This document shows, piece by piece, positions 1 through 10,587 of a stretch of DNA of 25,737 bases. Position numbers and translations under genes: made by a program. The stretch lies in contig NW_019775862.1 of NCBI RefSeq assembly GCF_001039355.2, positions 29,467-55,203 on the forward strand, in the 5' to 3' direction. Within the stretch, counting starts at the first letter, position 1. Each line of letters starts with the position of its first letter. The stretch comes from Lingula anatina (lineage: Eukaryota; Brachiopoda; Lingulata; Lingulida; Lingulidae). The notes under the pieces are model-generated. The model made no database searches, was not told where the DNA came from, and saw only the letters and a list, made by a program, of their open reading frames with translations.

Positions 1-31
<31 letters not shown>

Positions 32-82
32 CAAACCGAACAGTTGTTATCCCTTTAAGATTTCATGAACGTTCAGTGTTAC

Positions 83-256
83 CTCCTTGATTATGCCTGG
101 CGTAGTTGATCAACCGCGTGTTCAGTTTCAGTGAAGGAACGTCCGTTAAGTGGGCAGAGGAGTGAAGACTCTGGCAGTGAGCCTCCGCGTCTGACCAGGT
201 CTTCTGAGCCTCAACCCACAGGTACCAGTTGGCGTCTATCTTGATGAAACCGCTTG
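83..256 (-). CDS. Exon 3 of PAN/C-type lectin gene (start of C-type lectin domain)
   Basis: 174 nt, phase 1 in and 1 out. The acceptor is CTCCAG (AG at 258-257); an in-frame alternative (TTAAG) lies 7 nt upstream. The donor is GGAG|GTAACA, with GT at 82-81. It encodes GFIKIDANWYLWVEAQ, KTWSDAEAHCQSLHSS and AHLTDVPSL, typical of the first half of a C-type lectin domain. An AAT microsatellite lies just upstream of the acceptor. Confidence 0.75.
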
Positions 257-1674
257 CTGGAGCTTAATTTTGAAAATAATAATAATAATAATTAATTAAT
301 TATTTAATTAATTAATTAATCAAAATAAAATAAACTAAAAACACTTTACGAACAGCTGAGGTCTGTGTTGTTGAGTTATCGATGAAATGTAGTGTTAGCA
401 GGAGCTTTGAAGGTGAGGGTTTTATTTATTTATTCATTTATTTTTTCGACAGGAGGTAAAGCGCAAAAAATCTACGTTATGGGATTCTTACTGGAGGAAC
501 TCTTGGTGAGTAAAAAAGAGACATGCATCATGACAGTAGCTTTAGCCACTGCTAATGGGCGGATAAAGGTGGTTCTATGGAGATTTTCCTGTTTTCTTTC
601 TTTCTTTCTTATATATGTTTTCAGTGTTCACCTGATCAAATATGGGTGATAGAGAGAAAAAAAAAATATTAGTGTGGTCATTCTGGCGGTTTAGAAAAAT
701 TATCAGGAAAGATAAACACCTAAACATTTGTTCCACAGTATAGACAGTTTCCTTAAGACCACTGCGTGTTATTAATCAAACAGTTCTTCAGATTATCCAT
801 TACTGTTGCCCAGTGTACTTGTATTTTTATCGATCTTCATCACTTCTTTTCTCCCACATCTGCTGTTCTAAATCTTTACCCTCACTAATTAGTGGACACT
901 CTCTTCAATCATCGTGGCAATCTTTGTGAACTGTCAGTTAATTGCAAGCAACTGGCTCTGGCCCTTTTCATATTTTTGATTTTCCTCCTCTGCTTAATTA
1001 GTAGACGATTGGGCTATTCGCCTAATTGCATGGATGTGCATAAAAAGCAGCGTTGTTATTCGAAACTAAATCAATAATTCGCGAGTTATCCACCACGCAT
1101 TGCCAGGCGACGGACAATTAACAAGATGTAACCCATCAAGCGAAAGCAAACATCTCCGGTTTTGAGGCAACACCAAATTAAACTACAAACGCTGAAATTG
1201 TTTTTCTCAATGGTTTCAAACCAAAGCGAAAAATAATTGCAGGACAGTGAAGATATTTGCAGTTCTTTTTTTTTTTTTCACATTGCATTTTAACGGCTTA
1301 TTGCAGGAGAGCATTTCCAGAAAACAACTGCATGAAATATCCGCCAAATTAACATGTATTTACTTATGAGAACACATTTCCCATATGCAATAGAGATTTT
1401 TCATAAGTAATTAAAACGTAAATCGTTATGCATGTATACAGTTTAAAGGCAATTGAAATCTACCTGTAAGGCATAACAGACTCGACCCTTCAGGAAAGTG
1501 CCTGGATCGCATGACTGATTCGTTATGTGAGCTTTAATAAACTATTGTTGCGCCGTGCCTTATAGGTCTAAGTAGAAAAAAATACGATGCTTCAACATGA
1601 CTGCTGGATCCAATTTTTTTCAGGTGGTGTGGTCGGATGAGTGGAGGTATAAGGAAAAAATTATCAGCAAGCGA

Positions 1675-1708
<34 letters not shown>

Positions 1709-2826
1709 AGCAGACGAAACTGAGTGCAAGATGTTACTCATCCAGTAAAATAAGAATGCGAAATATGAATAATTCTGATACTGGACCTTACAGATAGCAA
1801 CTGACCGACAGGTGACCAGTCCATCCAGGTCATTTATCTACCAGTATTTTAAAGGTCTCAGGTTGAGATCGCATCCCAGGTTAGTTGCTAAATGTACATG
1901 TACATGCAAGTTCCTGTATCCGACTTCACTCATATTTCTCAGCAGACGGGTTTGTTCACCATTATAATTTATACGGGCATGTACAGTATTATCAGCATTG
2001 AAAATATTATTTAGTTTGGTTTACTTTCGCTTGTTTTACTCTTCTGGTGGTCGGAGCACAGAGTACCCATGTACCTTTGAGGTTAAGGGAGGTCATGGGC
2101 CCCCCTCCTCCCCCTCCCACCCCACCCCATAAGAGCCACCACTGACTGAGAATAATCAAAGGTAATGAGGTTATGCCCCTTTATAACAATCGGGAATGAT
2201 TATCAATAAATCCGTCGGCACTGCCCATGTTCGAGGGGTCACTCAACGGTCAATCACCACCAGAACCATTGATCTTACGTCCACCTGTATCGATAAAGTT
2301 CAATTCCAATACTTATTGATATTTGGACCCTTGTCCGTATAGGTGATTCGTGAACAAGTCGATATACCTGTATACCATGCCCAAAACGTATAAACATTAG
2401 CAGACGATAGGCAATACATAAAGAACAGACCCGCACGTGTTTGTTAAACAGGTCGATATTTTGAAAACAGGCTGAAAGCAGCAAAATAAATACACGACAG
2501 CAATTAACGCCGTTCAATTAGTTGCATTATTCACTACAATTCTGTCTGTTACCCAGTATTCATAATTTATAGGCAATAATTACGATTATAATAACTCCCA
2601 TTGATTTCAGCTTTGTTACTTATCATTCAGCCTCTGGAAAGGCAAGTGTCTACAATGCATTATGTTCTATGGCTAGCATTGCCGAGTGGTTTTGCGAACC
2701 GCATTTTAAATGCTACAATATCCCAGTTACGGTACTTACGAGGATCATAGGCGTCACATGTTGTCGACACGAAGCCAGAGGGGACCTGAAAAAATTAAAA
2801 CCGTTATATTTTTTTTAAAAAGTATT

Positions 2827-2865
<39 letters not shown>

Positions 2866-3079
2866 TTTTAATTCAGGCAACAAAATCTTTTCACACATTG
2901 TCCATATCGCGAAGAGCAATGTGCAAAGATTTTAAACAAAACGTAAACAATTGGTGAAATCAAATATATCTTAGATAAATTCAAATTAATCTAGTTCCTA
3001 ATATGGTGATAGGAGGTTTCATTTATTTTATGGTCACTACCATTGTATTTGGAACTTTAATTCTTACATCATCATCATC

Positions 3080-3132
<53 letters not shown>

Positions 3133-3865
3133 CCTACAAGTTCAAAATGGACGAGATATATGGTGTCACTGGTTAACATGACTTACACCCCTTCCCAAGA
3201 CAAAATAAGTTTGACAAAAAAAATATCGATTGGCAACATGGACACGTCGCGTAATGTAAAAAATAATTTAAAACATTTTAAGATGCGATTTTTTTTCCAA
3301 TTGTATAATGACACTTTTCTTTTAACAGGTTTCATCAGTTAATCATATCTTTAAAATATGATCATCATGAATAAGCATATCGAATATTCAACGTAAAGCA
3401 TTATTGGTTTGCTATCCCCTACTGAACATGTACATAGAATCACGCATACATGTTCGTGTAAACTGTACACAGGTATGTGTGTATTGTACGCGCATAAATT
3501 GAATAAAATCAAATTAAAATATATTCAAAAACATGCAAGCAGCAACAGACCTTTTCGTGGTAAATAAATCCTGCCCGCTCTATCAAGTGGGTCCCATTTC
3601 GATCTGTTCTTCCGTTCAGTAACTCACACGGCGTCAGTAGAGCGTCCACCTCCTGCAGATTATATCCCTGGCACCAGCTCTCCTGAAGGCACTGCAAGGC
3701 GCACCGCGACGGCTCTCGAACGTCCAACGTTTTTGCGACGTAGGAAGTCGGCAGCGTGAGGTCGCGTGCACATCCTGGCGGAATCCGGAACGAGTGCCCA
3801 CTGCCCAGTTCTGTCGCCAGAGATGTGAGGGGTACCAAGGCCAAGATCACCAAAATGTTCCGCAT
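83..3865 (-). CDS. Secreted PAN/apple-like plus C-type lectin protein, 5' part (three exons; 3' end outside window)
   Basis: The coding exons are 3551-3865, 2740-2785 and 83-256, with phases 0/1/1 that join without a stop. The start at 3865 gives a clear signal peptide (MRNILVILALVPLTSLA). Residues about 32-105 carry spaced cysteines (C32, C55, C59, C65, C80; CALQCLQESWCQGYN core) like a PAN/apple domain, plus an N-glycosylation site (NGT). The third exon gives WYLWVEAQKTWSDAEAHC followed by HSSAHLTDV, which is the N-terminal half of a C-type lectin domain (the W.EA...C and aliphatic-L-x-x-V pattern). The rest of the lectin domain, including any EPN/QPD sugar-binding motif, lies left of base 83. 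It is probably an extracellular recognition or adhesion protein. Carbohydrate binding is inferred from the fold, not shown. A TATA-like box precedes it. Confidence 0.75.
257..2739 (-). other. Intron 2 of PAN/C-type lectin gene
   Basis: No supported exon was seen in this intron. It holds an AAT/ATTA microsatellite near the acceptor (about 272-320), a poly(A) run at 1678-1707, and a C-rich tract at 2100-2128. Short open frames here lack splice sites or recognisable motifs. Confidence 0.5.
2100..2128 (-). other. C-rich tract (G-quadruplex-prone on the minus strand)
   Basis: The minus strand reads GGGGTGGGGTGGGAGGGGG followed by AGGAGGGGGG, with at least four G runs of three or more and one- or two-base spacers. 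It lies on the transcribed-sense strand of the lectin-gene intron. Confidence 0.6.
2740..2785 (-). CDS. Exon 2 of PAN/C-type lectin gene (46 nt)
   Basis: A small exon between the acceptor TTTTTTCAG (AG at 2787-2786) and a consensus donor C|GTAAGT at 2739. It enters in phase 0 and leaves in phase 1, encoding VPSGFVSTTCDAYDP. The Cys is likely the first cysteine of the following lectin domain. It is supported by strong splice sites and by phase agreement with both neighbours, but is too short for homology alone. Confidence 0.65.
2786..3550 (-). other. Intron 1 of PAN/C-type lectin gene
   Basis: It holds a (TTTA)n microsatellite at about 2825-2869 and an (ATC)n/(AAT)n microsatellite at about 3068-3130. 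Nothing else is recognisable. Confidence 0.5.
3551..3865 (-). CDS. Exon 1 of PAN/C-type lectin gene
   Basis: 315 nt, 105 codons, phase 0 at its end. It starts at the ATG at 3865 (no upstream in-frame alternative fits better) and ends before the donor GT at 3550-3549 (AAAAG|GTCTGT). It encodes the signal peptide and the Cys-rich PAN-like domain ending GFIYHEK. Read-through past the donor gives a Cys-rich tail and a stop, which is intronic. Confidence 0.8.
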
Positions 3866-3910
3866 TATGGTGACCTCTTTAAAACGCTACCTGTCTAAGT
3901 AATTATCTGG

Positions 3911-3917
3911 TTATATA
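3911..3917 (-). promoter_or_regulatory. TATA-like box upstream of PAN/C-type lectin gene
   Basis: The minus strand reads AAATATATAACC, a TATATAA core 46-52 nt upstream of the ATG at 3865. This would put transcription start near 3885 and leave a 5' UTR of about 20 nt. It is position-based inference only; AT-rich sequence makes chance matches common. Confidence 0.35.
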
Positions 3918-4239
3918 TTTTTCTTCAAAACGCCTGCGGCAGAGAAAACCGGTTCAATCAAAAGCTTTTAGCTGGTTGACTTAAACTTGACCAATTCACA
4001 CTCGCCGGTTTAAAATATCATTTTATGACAGAGTAGTCGCGCATGCGTAGCTTTGGCCAATCCACGACCGAGTTTGACTGGAGTGAACCAAAAAATCCTC
4101 CTGTCAGCTTCCTGCTTTGAGTTCGATTTTTGGCTAAATAATTAATTTAAGACCTACAGTACACACATAGCTTTTATATAGAAATACAATAGGATTAATG
4201 TTCAACACATCTACCTTAAAACTATTTCAACTGTTATTT

Positions 4240-4560
4240 TTGGCCAAAAAACGGATTTCCATGGGAGAAATGACGTTCTTCCCCTCATTAAAGAATCCAA
4301 CTCGACATTCAAAGTAATTTTTTTTTTTTTTTATTTTTTTAAAAATATTTTGGCGTAATTTCGTAATAGATTATTATGGTGGTATAGCCATCTATGAAGG
4401 TCCAAGTTGTCTGATGGCACCCGCAGATTCCAGAATGATTGCAATAACCGCTGTTTTGATGGTAAAATGGAATTTATTATATTTCAAGGAGTAGTTTACC
4501 ATGTATTTTGAAATATGAATCTCGTATGAAGTGTCATCCCTTTTAATACCAACGCATTAC
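4240..4560 (+). repeat. Dispersed repeat family 1, copy a
   Basis: This shares a co-linear, diverged match with 13757-14080 in the same orientation. Shared blocks include GATTGCAATAACCGC.GTTTTG, CAGAT..CAGAAT, GGTCCA.GT.GTC.GATG, GGCATTC/GACATTC with AAAGT, and GTTTAC.ATG.ATTT. No protein coding was seen. It is an old interspersed element of unknown class. Confidence 0.6.
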
Positions 4561-4592
4561 CCATACAAACTTGTTGTTGACAAAAATAGCGA

Positions 4593-4650
<58 letters not shown>

Positions 4651-5317
4651 TTTTTTTACTGGAACGAGTTAAATTTATTCAGTATTCATCTCTAATCCCA
4701 GAATAACTCAAGGATCAAAGTCTAAAAACTCAAAAATGGTTAGATGGATCACGCTTATGCAAACAGTTGTGCACATATACCATGGTGACAAAATGCAAAG
4801 TGTGTAAATGACCCAGGGAAATTGATTCATTGCCATTTAGTTCTAAAGTGTAAACACTCGTAACATGTGTGATATGACACTTTGGACATCGATATTATAA
4901 AACACTCTGTAGGTAATAGTATTTGCCCTTCTGTTTAAAAGTCATTGGAAGAGAACATAAGTGCTTCCGTGAGCTATGGTAGATTGTACACCAACAGGGG
5001 AGAGAGAAAAGGAGATTAATGTAAGTGTTTGCGAGAGCTATGGCATATCGGATGTCTTTCATTAAGAAGAGAAAAAGAAGAGAGATCAATTTCAATGCGG
5101 ATATTTTGCGGACATTTTTTTCCATTTAGTCTATCACGTATTTTGTTTCGAAGGCACGGGGCAAATTCTCAAATGCTTCATTTTTCCATACTTTATTTTT
5201 TTTCAAAATCAGTCTGTAAACTATTATTTCCAATAGTCCGCTCACATCGAAATGGAAATATATTATTATTTGAGACCTAATAATAAATAACTCTCGGTTT
5301 GCGTCGTCAGATCACGT

Positions 5318-5520
5318 TGGAACCATAGGAACGTGACTCTGACGTAATCGACGCCATAACCGCATAATAATATTTGCTATGTTACGAAAAAACGTGAATC
5401 CAGCGCCGTGAATCTTAGAGACTTCAAATACCGTGGTGTGGAAGTACTTTACACAACAAGCGCTGAAAATAACAAGCTGGATAATTTAAAGTGTTGCTTC
5501 AAAGATAAGGGAGGTCGTCA
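5318..5520 (+). repeat. Diverged internal direct repeat, unit a (within D1)
   Basis: It shows ordered similarity to 6519-6690: ACCATAGGAA.GTG, TCTGACG, TTTGCTATGTTACGA, GTGAATCC, then CAACAA.CGCT and ACAAGC. Spacing differs between units, so this is an older repeat than the 2.3-kb duplication that copied both units. Counterparts in D1 copy 2 lie about 2.3 kb to the right. Confidence 0.5.
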
Positions 5521-6518
5521 TATTGTTGCGTGAAAAAGGCGAAACTTGTAATATGTTAAAATTGAGGGTGTGTCTCAAAGAGGACAACAATTCTAGACCT
5601 TTTTCCACTATACGACAGACGCAAAGCTCACAGACTTATATTATTTTGTAAAATGATTGAGGATCTCCTGGACTGGTATCATCTAGAGACCTCTATAGTT
5701 TGTTTACAGCCTGTTGACTATTGCAGAAGAGCAATACTCAGTGGCTAATTAACACCATCGTGAATGGATGTCCTAGGAATGGAAGTCCTCCCATATGGTT
5801 AGTACAGGTTAGGGTTAGTTGAAGTATTGGGGTTAGTTTATGGAACAAATGTCACCTGTGTTAAGTAAGAGGAAGCGGTCTACAGTTCCTAGCGGACTTC
5901 CATTCCTGTTGCACTGGCAAACATACTCTTTCCCGACGCGTCTACGCCAGCAGGCGGAGAACTTATTCAGAATCAGATTCAGACAATCAATATAAACTAG
6001 GCTGATACAATTAAGAGTAATTACATGTATGGATTGCCCCGTAGAAAAACATATGTTGTTTTTTCATGCCATATCGTAAGGGGAATAAGAAATAAAGTAC
6101 GCCGATCCTCATGAGTTCGTAATATTTAAATATTATGAAAACATCATACATGTAGTAGACGGGAATCATTTTTGAACAGCCGTCTTGTCCTAGTGCTGTC
6201 AAATTTACAGACTGATGCATTGCAGGGTTTTTTTTTCTTGCCAAGATGTTTTATACGGGAAAAGGAACCTCTTAACCTTTTCGTTTTTCGTTTGGGATAT
6301 TAAATATCCATTTGGGATATTAAAACTATTCGATTGCGAAGCAAAATTAAAAATGGTTGCACCCGCACTCTCAGCAGACTGACTGAAGTATCCAGGAGAG
6401 TTAGTTGTCACGTTGTCAATTACTAAATCTAATATTAAAGCAAAGAAGCACTTTATTAAAATATAATATAGATTTATGAAGATACAGAGTATTATATTAT
6501 TTATATATTAGGTCACCA

Positions 6519-6690
6519 TAGGAAAGTAGTGCTCTGACGCAGTTAACGTCATGATGGTGGAAAGGATGCAAGGTCATCGGACTTTCTTTTGCTATGTTAC
6601 GAGTGAATCCTAGAGTATTAAAAAAATATATATACAACAAACGCTACAAGGGACAAGCACTGTAGTTACTATATTTTGGGCAAAGGTAAG
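6519..6690 (+). repeat. Diverged internal direct repeat, unit b (within D1)
   Basis: Partner of 5318-5520, in the same orientation. It shares CATAGGAA, CTCTGACG, TTGCTATGTTACGA and GTGAATCC in the same order. The element class is unknown. Confidence 0.5.
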
Positions 6691-6944
6691 AAAAATCATG
6701 AAATTAAAGCAGAAAACTATGAAAAAGAATTCTGAACAAAAATCAGTTCAATACGCATACCTGTTTTATTTGTATCATTTTGTTCAGACTTAAAGAATCT
6801 TCACCAGTCTATTAACTGATAGAAGTTTATACTTTGGCGCCTTCAAAAATGGTTCTTTTATACGATGCGTTCAATTAGTGACAGAAAGGCAGAAGAAAAA
6901 AATATTGACCTTAATAATGTATTAATTCCAATACGCCGTAGAAN

Positions 6945-9270
6945 TATATATATATTTTTTTTTTTTTTTTTTTTTTTTTTACTGGAACGAGTTAAATTTA
7001 TTCAGCATTCATCTCTAATCCCAGAATAACTCAAGGATCAAAGTCTAAAAACTCAAAAATGGTTAGATGGATCACGCTTATGCAAACAGTTGTGCACATA
7101 TACCATGGTGACAAAATGCAAAGTGTGTAAATGACCCAGGGAAATTGATTCATTGCCATTTAGTTCTAAAGGGTAAACACTCGTAACATGTGTGATATGA
7201 CACTTTGGACATCGATATTATAAAACACTCTGTAGGTAATAGTATTTGCCCTTCTGTTTAAAAGTCATTGGAAGAGAATGTAAGTGCTTCCGTGAGCTAT
7301 GGTAGATTGTACACCAACAGGGGAGAGAGAAAAGGAGATTAATGTAAGTGTTTGCAAGAGCTATGGCATATCGGATGTCTTTCATTAAAAAGAGAAAAAG
7401 AAGAGAGATCAATTTCAATGCGGATATTTTGCGGATATTTTTTTCCATTTAGTCTATCACGTATTTTGTTTCGAAGGCACGGGGCAAATTCTCAAATGCT
7501 TCATTTTTCCATACTTTAATTTTTTCAAAAACAGTCTGTTAACTATTATTTCCAATAGTCCGCTCACATCGACATGGAAATATATTATTATTTGAGACCT
7601 AATAATAAATAAGTCTCGGTTTGCGTCGTCAGATCACGTTGGAACCATAGGAACGTGACTCTGACGTAATCGACGCCATAACCGCATAATAATATTTGCT
7701 ATGTTACGAAAAAACGTGAATCCAGCGCCGTGAATCTTAGAGGCTTCAAATACCGTGGTGTGGAAGTACCCTGTACTTTACCCAACAAGCGCTGAAAATA
7801 ACAAGCTGGATAATTTAGTGTTGCTTCAAAGGTAAGGGAGGTCGTCATATTGTTGCGTGAAAAAGGCGAAACTTGTAATATATTAAAATTGAGGGTGTGT
7901 CTCGAAGAGGACAACAATTCTAGACCTTTCTCCACTATACGACAGTCGCAAAGCTCACAGACTTATATTATTTAGTAAAATGATTGAGGATCTCCTGGAC
8001 TGGTATCATCTAGAGACCTCTGTAGTTTGTCTTCAGCCTGTTGACTATTGCAGAAGAGCAATACTCAGTGACTAATTAATACCAGCGTGAATGGATGTCC
8101 TAGGAATGGAAGTCCTCCCATATGGTTAGTACAGGTTAGGGTTAGTTGAAGTATTGGGGTTAGTGTTTGGGGCGAATGTCACCTGTGTAAAGTAAGAGGA
8201 AGCGGTCTACAGTTCCTAGCGGACTTCCATTCCTGTTGCACTGGCAAACATACTCTTTCCCGACGCGTCTACGCCAGCAGGCGGAGAACTTATTCAGAAT
8301 CAGATTCAGACAATCAATATAAACTAGGTTGATACAATTAAGAGTAATTACATGTATGGATTGCCCCGGAGAAAAACATATGGTGTTTTTTCATGCCATA
8401 TCGTAAGGGGAATAAGAAATAAAGTACGCCGATCCTCATGAGTTCGTAATATTTAAATATTATGAAAACATCATACATGTAGTAGACGGGAATCATTTTT
8501 GAACAGCCGTGTTGTCCTAGTGTTGTCAAATTTACAAACTGATGCATTGCAGGGTTTTTTTTTCTTGCCAAGATGTTTTATACGGGAAAAGGAACCTCTT
8601 AACCTTTTCGTTTTTCGTTTGGGATATTAAATATCCATTTGGGATATTAAAACTATTCGATTGCGAAGCAAAATTAAAAATGGTTGCACCCGCACTCTCA
8701 GCAGACTGACTGAAGTATCCAGGAGAGTTAGTTGTCACGTTGTCAATTACTAAATCTAATATTAAAGGAAAGAAGCACTTTATTAAAATATAATATAGAT
8801 TTATGAAGATACAGAGTATTATATTATTTATATATTAGGTCACCATAGGAAAGTAGTGCTCTGACGCAGTTAACGTCATGATGGTGGAAAGGATGCAAGG
8901 TCATCGGACTTTCTTTTGCTATGTTACGAGTGAATCCTAGAGTATTAAAAAAAAATATTTATACAACAAACGCTACAAGGGACAAGCACTGTAGTTACTA
9001 TATTTTGGGCAAAGGTAAGAAAAGTCATGAAATTAAAGCAGAAAACTATGAAAAAGAATTCTGAACAAAAATCAGTTCAATACGCATACCTGTTTTATTT
9101 GTATCATTTTGTACAGACTTAAAGAATCTTCACCAGTCTACTAACTGATAGAAGTTTATACTTTGGCGCCTTCAGAAATGGTTCTTTTATACGATGCGTT
9201 CAATTAGTGACAGAAAGGCAGAAGAAAAAAATATTGACCTTAATAATGTATTAATTCCAATACGCCGTAG
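6945..9270 (+). repeat. Tandem duplication D1, copy 2 (intergenic)
   Basis: It starts immediately after the N at 6944 with a shorter TA/T run, as copy 1 does, and follows copy 1 base for base to CAATACGCCGTAG at 9270. Beyond this the sequence is single-copy and leads to the peroxidase 3' end. Confidence 0.9.
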
Positions 9271-9600
9271 CATAACAACATGGTTAAAACATAGTGGGCT
9301 CTTTACCTTGATAGAACAAATGGGAAAAACAAAGAAGGAGTATATCAAAGCTGATTATCACGTGGACATGGTAGTCCGCTGAATCCTACACATTTGAATA
9401 TAAATGGTATCGTTACTAACAGCGATGGCGTTTTTGACCTTACATTTAAATCCGATCAAATAAGGTAGTAAAACCTTCACTATTCAAAACTATAAAACAA
9501 ATTACGATTTGCAAAATGAATGGTACAAAAGCTACAATATGCAAGTGAAGCGACACATTTCGGTTCCGAGGAAGCTTTTTCTTTCAGAGACACAACCCTA

Positions 9601-9606
9601 TTTATT
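9601..9606 (-). terminator. Candidate polyadenylation signal of the peroxidase gene
   Basis: The minus strand reads AATAAA about 112 nt past the stop codon, within AGAAAATAAATAGGG. The position is usual for a short 3' UTR; cleavage would lie 10-30 nt further left. Confidence 0.45.
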
Positions 9607-9717
9607 TTCTGTCAAAACAAGTCTGCAATAAACAACTATTATTTAATAATCAAAATTATCTCCTTCCCCCTATTTGTAACTGCCGTATATATATATGCGT
9701 AGCTATAATCCGTTGCA

Positions 9718-9844
9718 TTAATGATATGTCCTCTTCTCTTTCCACAAATTCAGGTCAATGCCAGCTAGTTGAGAACAGTGCACTCTCCGGTTTTTGGAGA
9801 CCCCAAACAGTCGCAGTACGTGGTACCCGTGTCGGTAATTGAAT
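9718..9844 (-). CDS. Peroxidase last exon and stop codon
   Basis: 127 nt, phase 2 in. Acceptor CTTTTCTTTAG; TAA at 9718-9720. It encodes [20 protein letters not shown] then [17 protein letters not shown]. The VxCSxLxxxxLxxW tail matches the family C-terminus, which decides the frame. A second frame of the same exon is Cys-rich but does not fit the incoming phase. Confidence 0.75.
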
Positions 9845-10007
9845 CTAAAGAAAAGGACAAAGGTGAAATATTAACATTTTTGCTGAGTGTTAAAGACACG
9901 AAGTGGTTGGAAATGATGTTGATAGCAGTTTAATTCATCCAAGCAAAACCCATATAAGACACCTGTCAAAATGTGTAACTCAATAGATGAAAAACTTCCC
10001 AAAGCAT

Positions 10008-10045
<38 letters not shown>

Positions 10046-10482
10046 CATATCTACTGGGTATTATTTTAGGTATATACCCATGTATCAGTTATAAGCGACA
10101 TAACGACTTGAGAGTTTTGAATACAAACCTTGGCGACCTTACAACGTCCTCTAAAGACCTCAGCATAGTCTTGGGCTGAACCGTTTGCATATTATCCAAG
10201 TTATCACACGACACCCGGGCATTGGACGTCTTCTTGATGGACTTCAGCTGTTCCAGGGTGAAGCCGGCTTGCTTGTTTTCGTACCAGAACCGGTCGCCAC
10301 TGCGTGACCTCAGGAACTGGTCCGCTATCACACACGCGAAAGTCGGACCAACGGACGCCGCTGGCAAGGGCGTTTCTAACAAACCGCCAGAAAAGGAATC
10401 GACGTCGTCCGGATGCCTGAAGAAGATATTAGTATGATAGTGAACTGGTCTACCCCTTTGATCAACACATAGAACTCTAAAC

Positions 10483-10517
<35 letters not shown>

Positions 10518-10544
10518 ATATTCATTACTATATTTTATTTTCAC

Positions 10545-10587
<43 letters not shown>

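Larger units (their letters stand above)
4597..6943 (+). repeat. Tandem duplication D1, copy 1 (intergenic, ~2.3 kb)
   Basis: It begins in a (TA)n/T-run (4594-4657) and continues ACTGGAACGAG...; it matches 6945-9270 at an offset of about 2323-2328. Differences are scattered single bases and small indels (for example an extra CCTGT near 7770 in copy 2). It ends at a single N (6944). No gene was recognised in it. Confidence 0.9.
3866..9717. other. Intergenic region between the peroxidase 3' end and the lectin-gene promoter
   Basis: About 5.9 kb without a supportable gene. Most of it is a two-copy 2.3-kb tandem duplication. The short open frames inside it recur identically or nearly so in both copies, have no recognisable domain and no splice partners, and are not called as genes. 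A dispersed-repeat copy lies at about 4240-4560. The last ~100 bases before 9717 are the likely 3' UTR of the peroxidase. Confidence 0.6.

Noticed and set aside
1-29. Poly(T) at the window start as a retroposon tail
   Set aside because: No flanking element body or target duplication can be seen; homopolymers are common here.
3068-3130. Regularly spaced repeat as a possible CRISPR array
   Set aside because: It is a trinucleotide microsatellite; no repeat-spacer structure exists in the window and the gene structure is eukaryotic.
4895-5125. Minus-strand 76-codon frame, repeated at 7218-7448
   Set aside because: Conserved between copies only because the whole segment is duplicated; no domain, no splice partners, no coding-type substitution pattern visible.
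5806-5820. Telomere-like GGTTAGGGTTAG
   Set aside because: Only two imperfect units, repeated in D1 by duplication; not an interstitial telomere array.
8338-8738. Overlapping minus-strand frames, also present at 6011-6411
   Set aside because: Same reason: duplicated intergenic DNA without recognisable protein features.
10222-10437. Plus-strand open frame of 71 codons
   Set aside because: Antisense shadow of peroxidase exon 13, which has clear family motifs on the minus strand.
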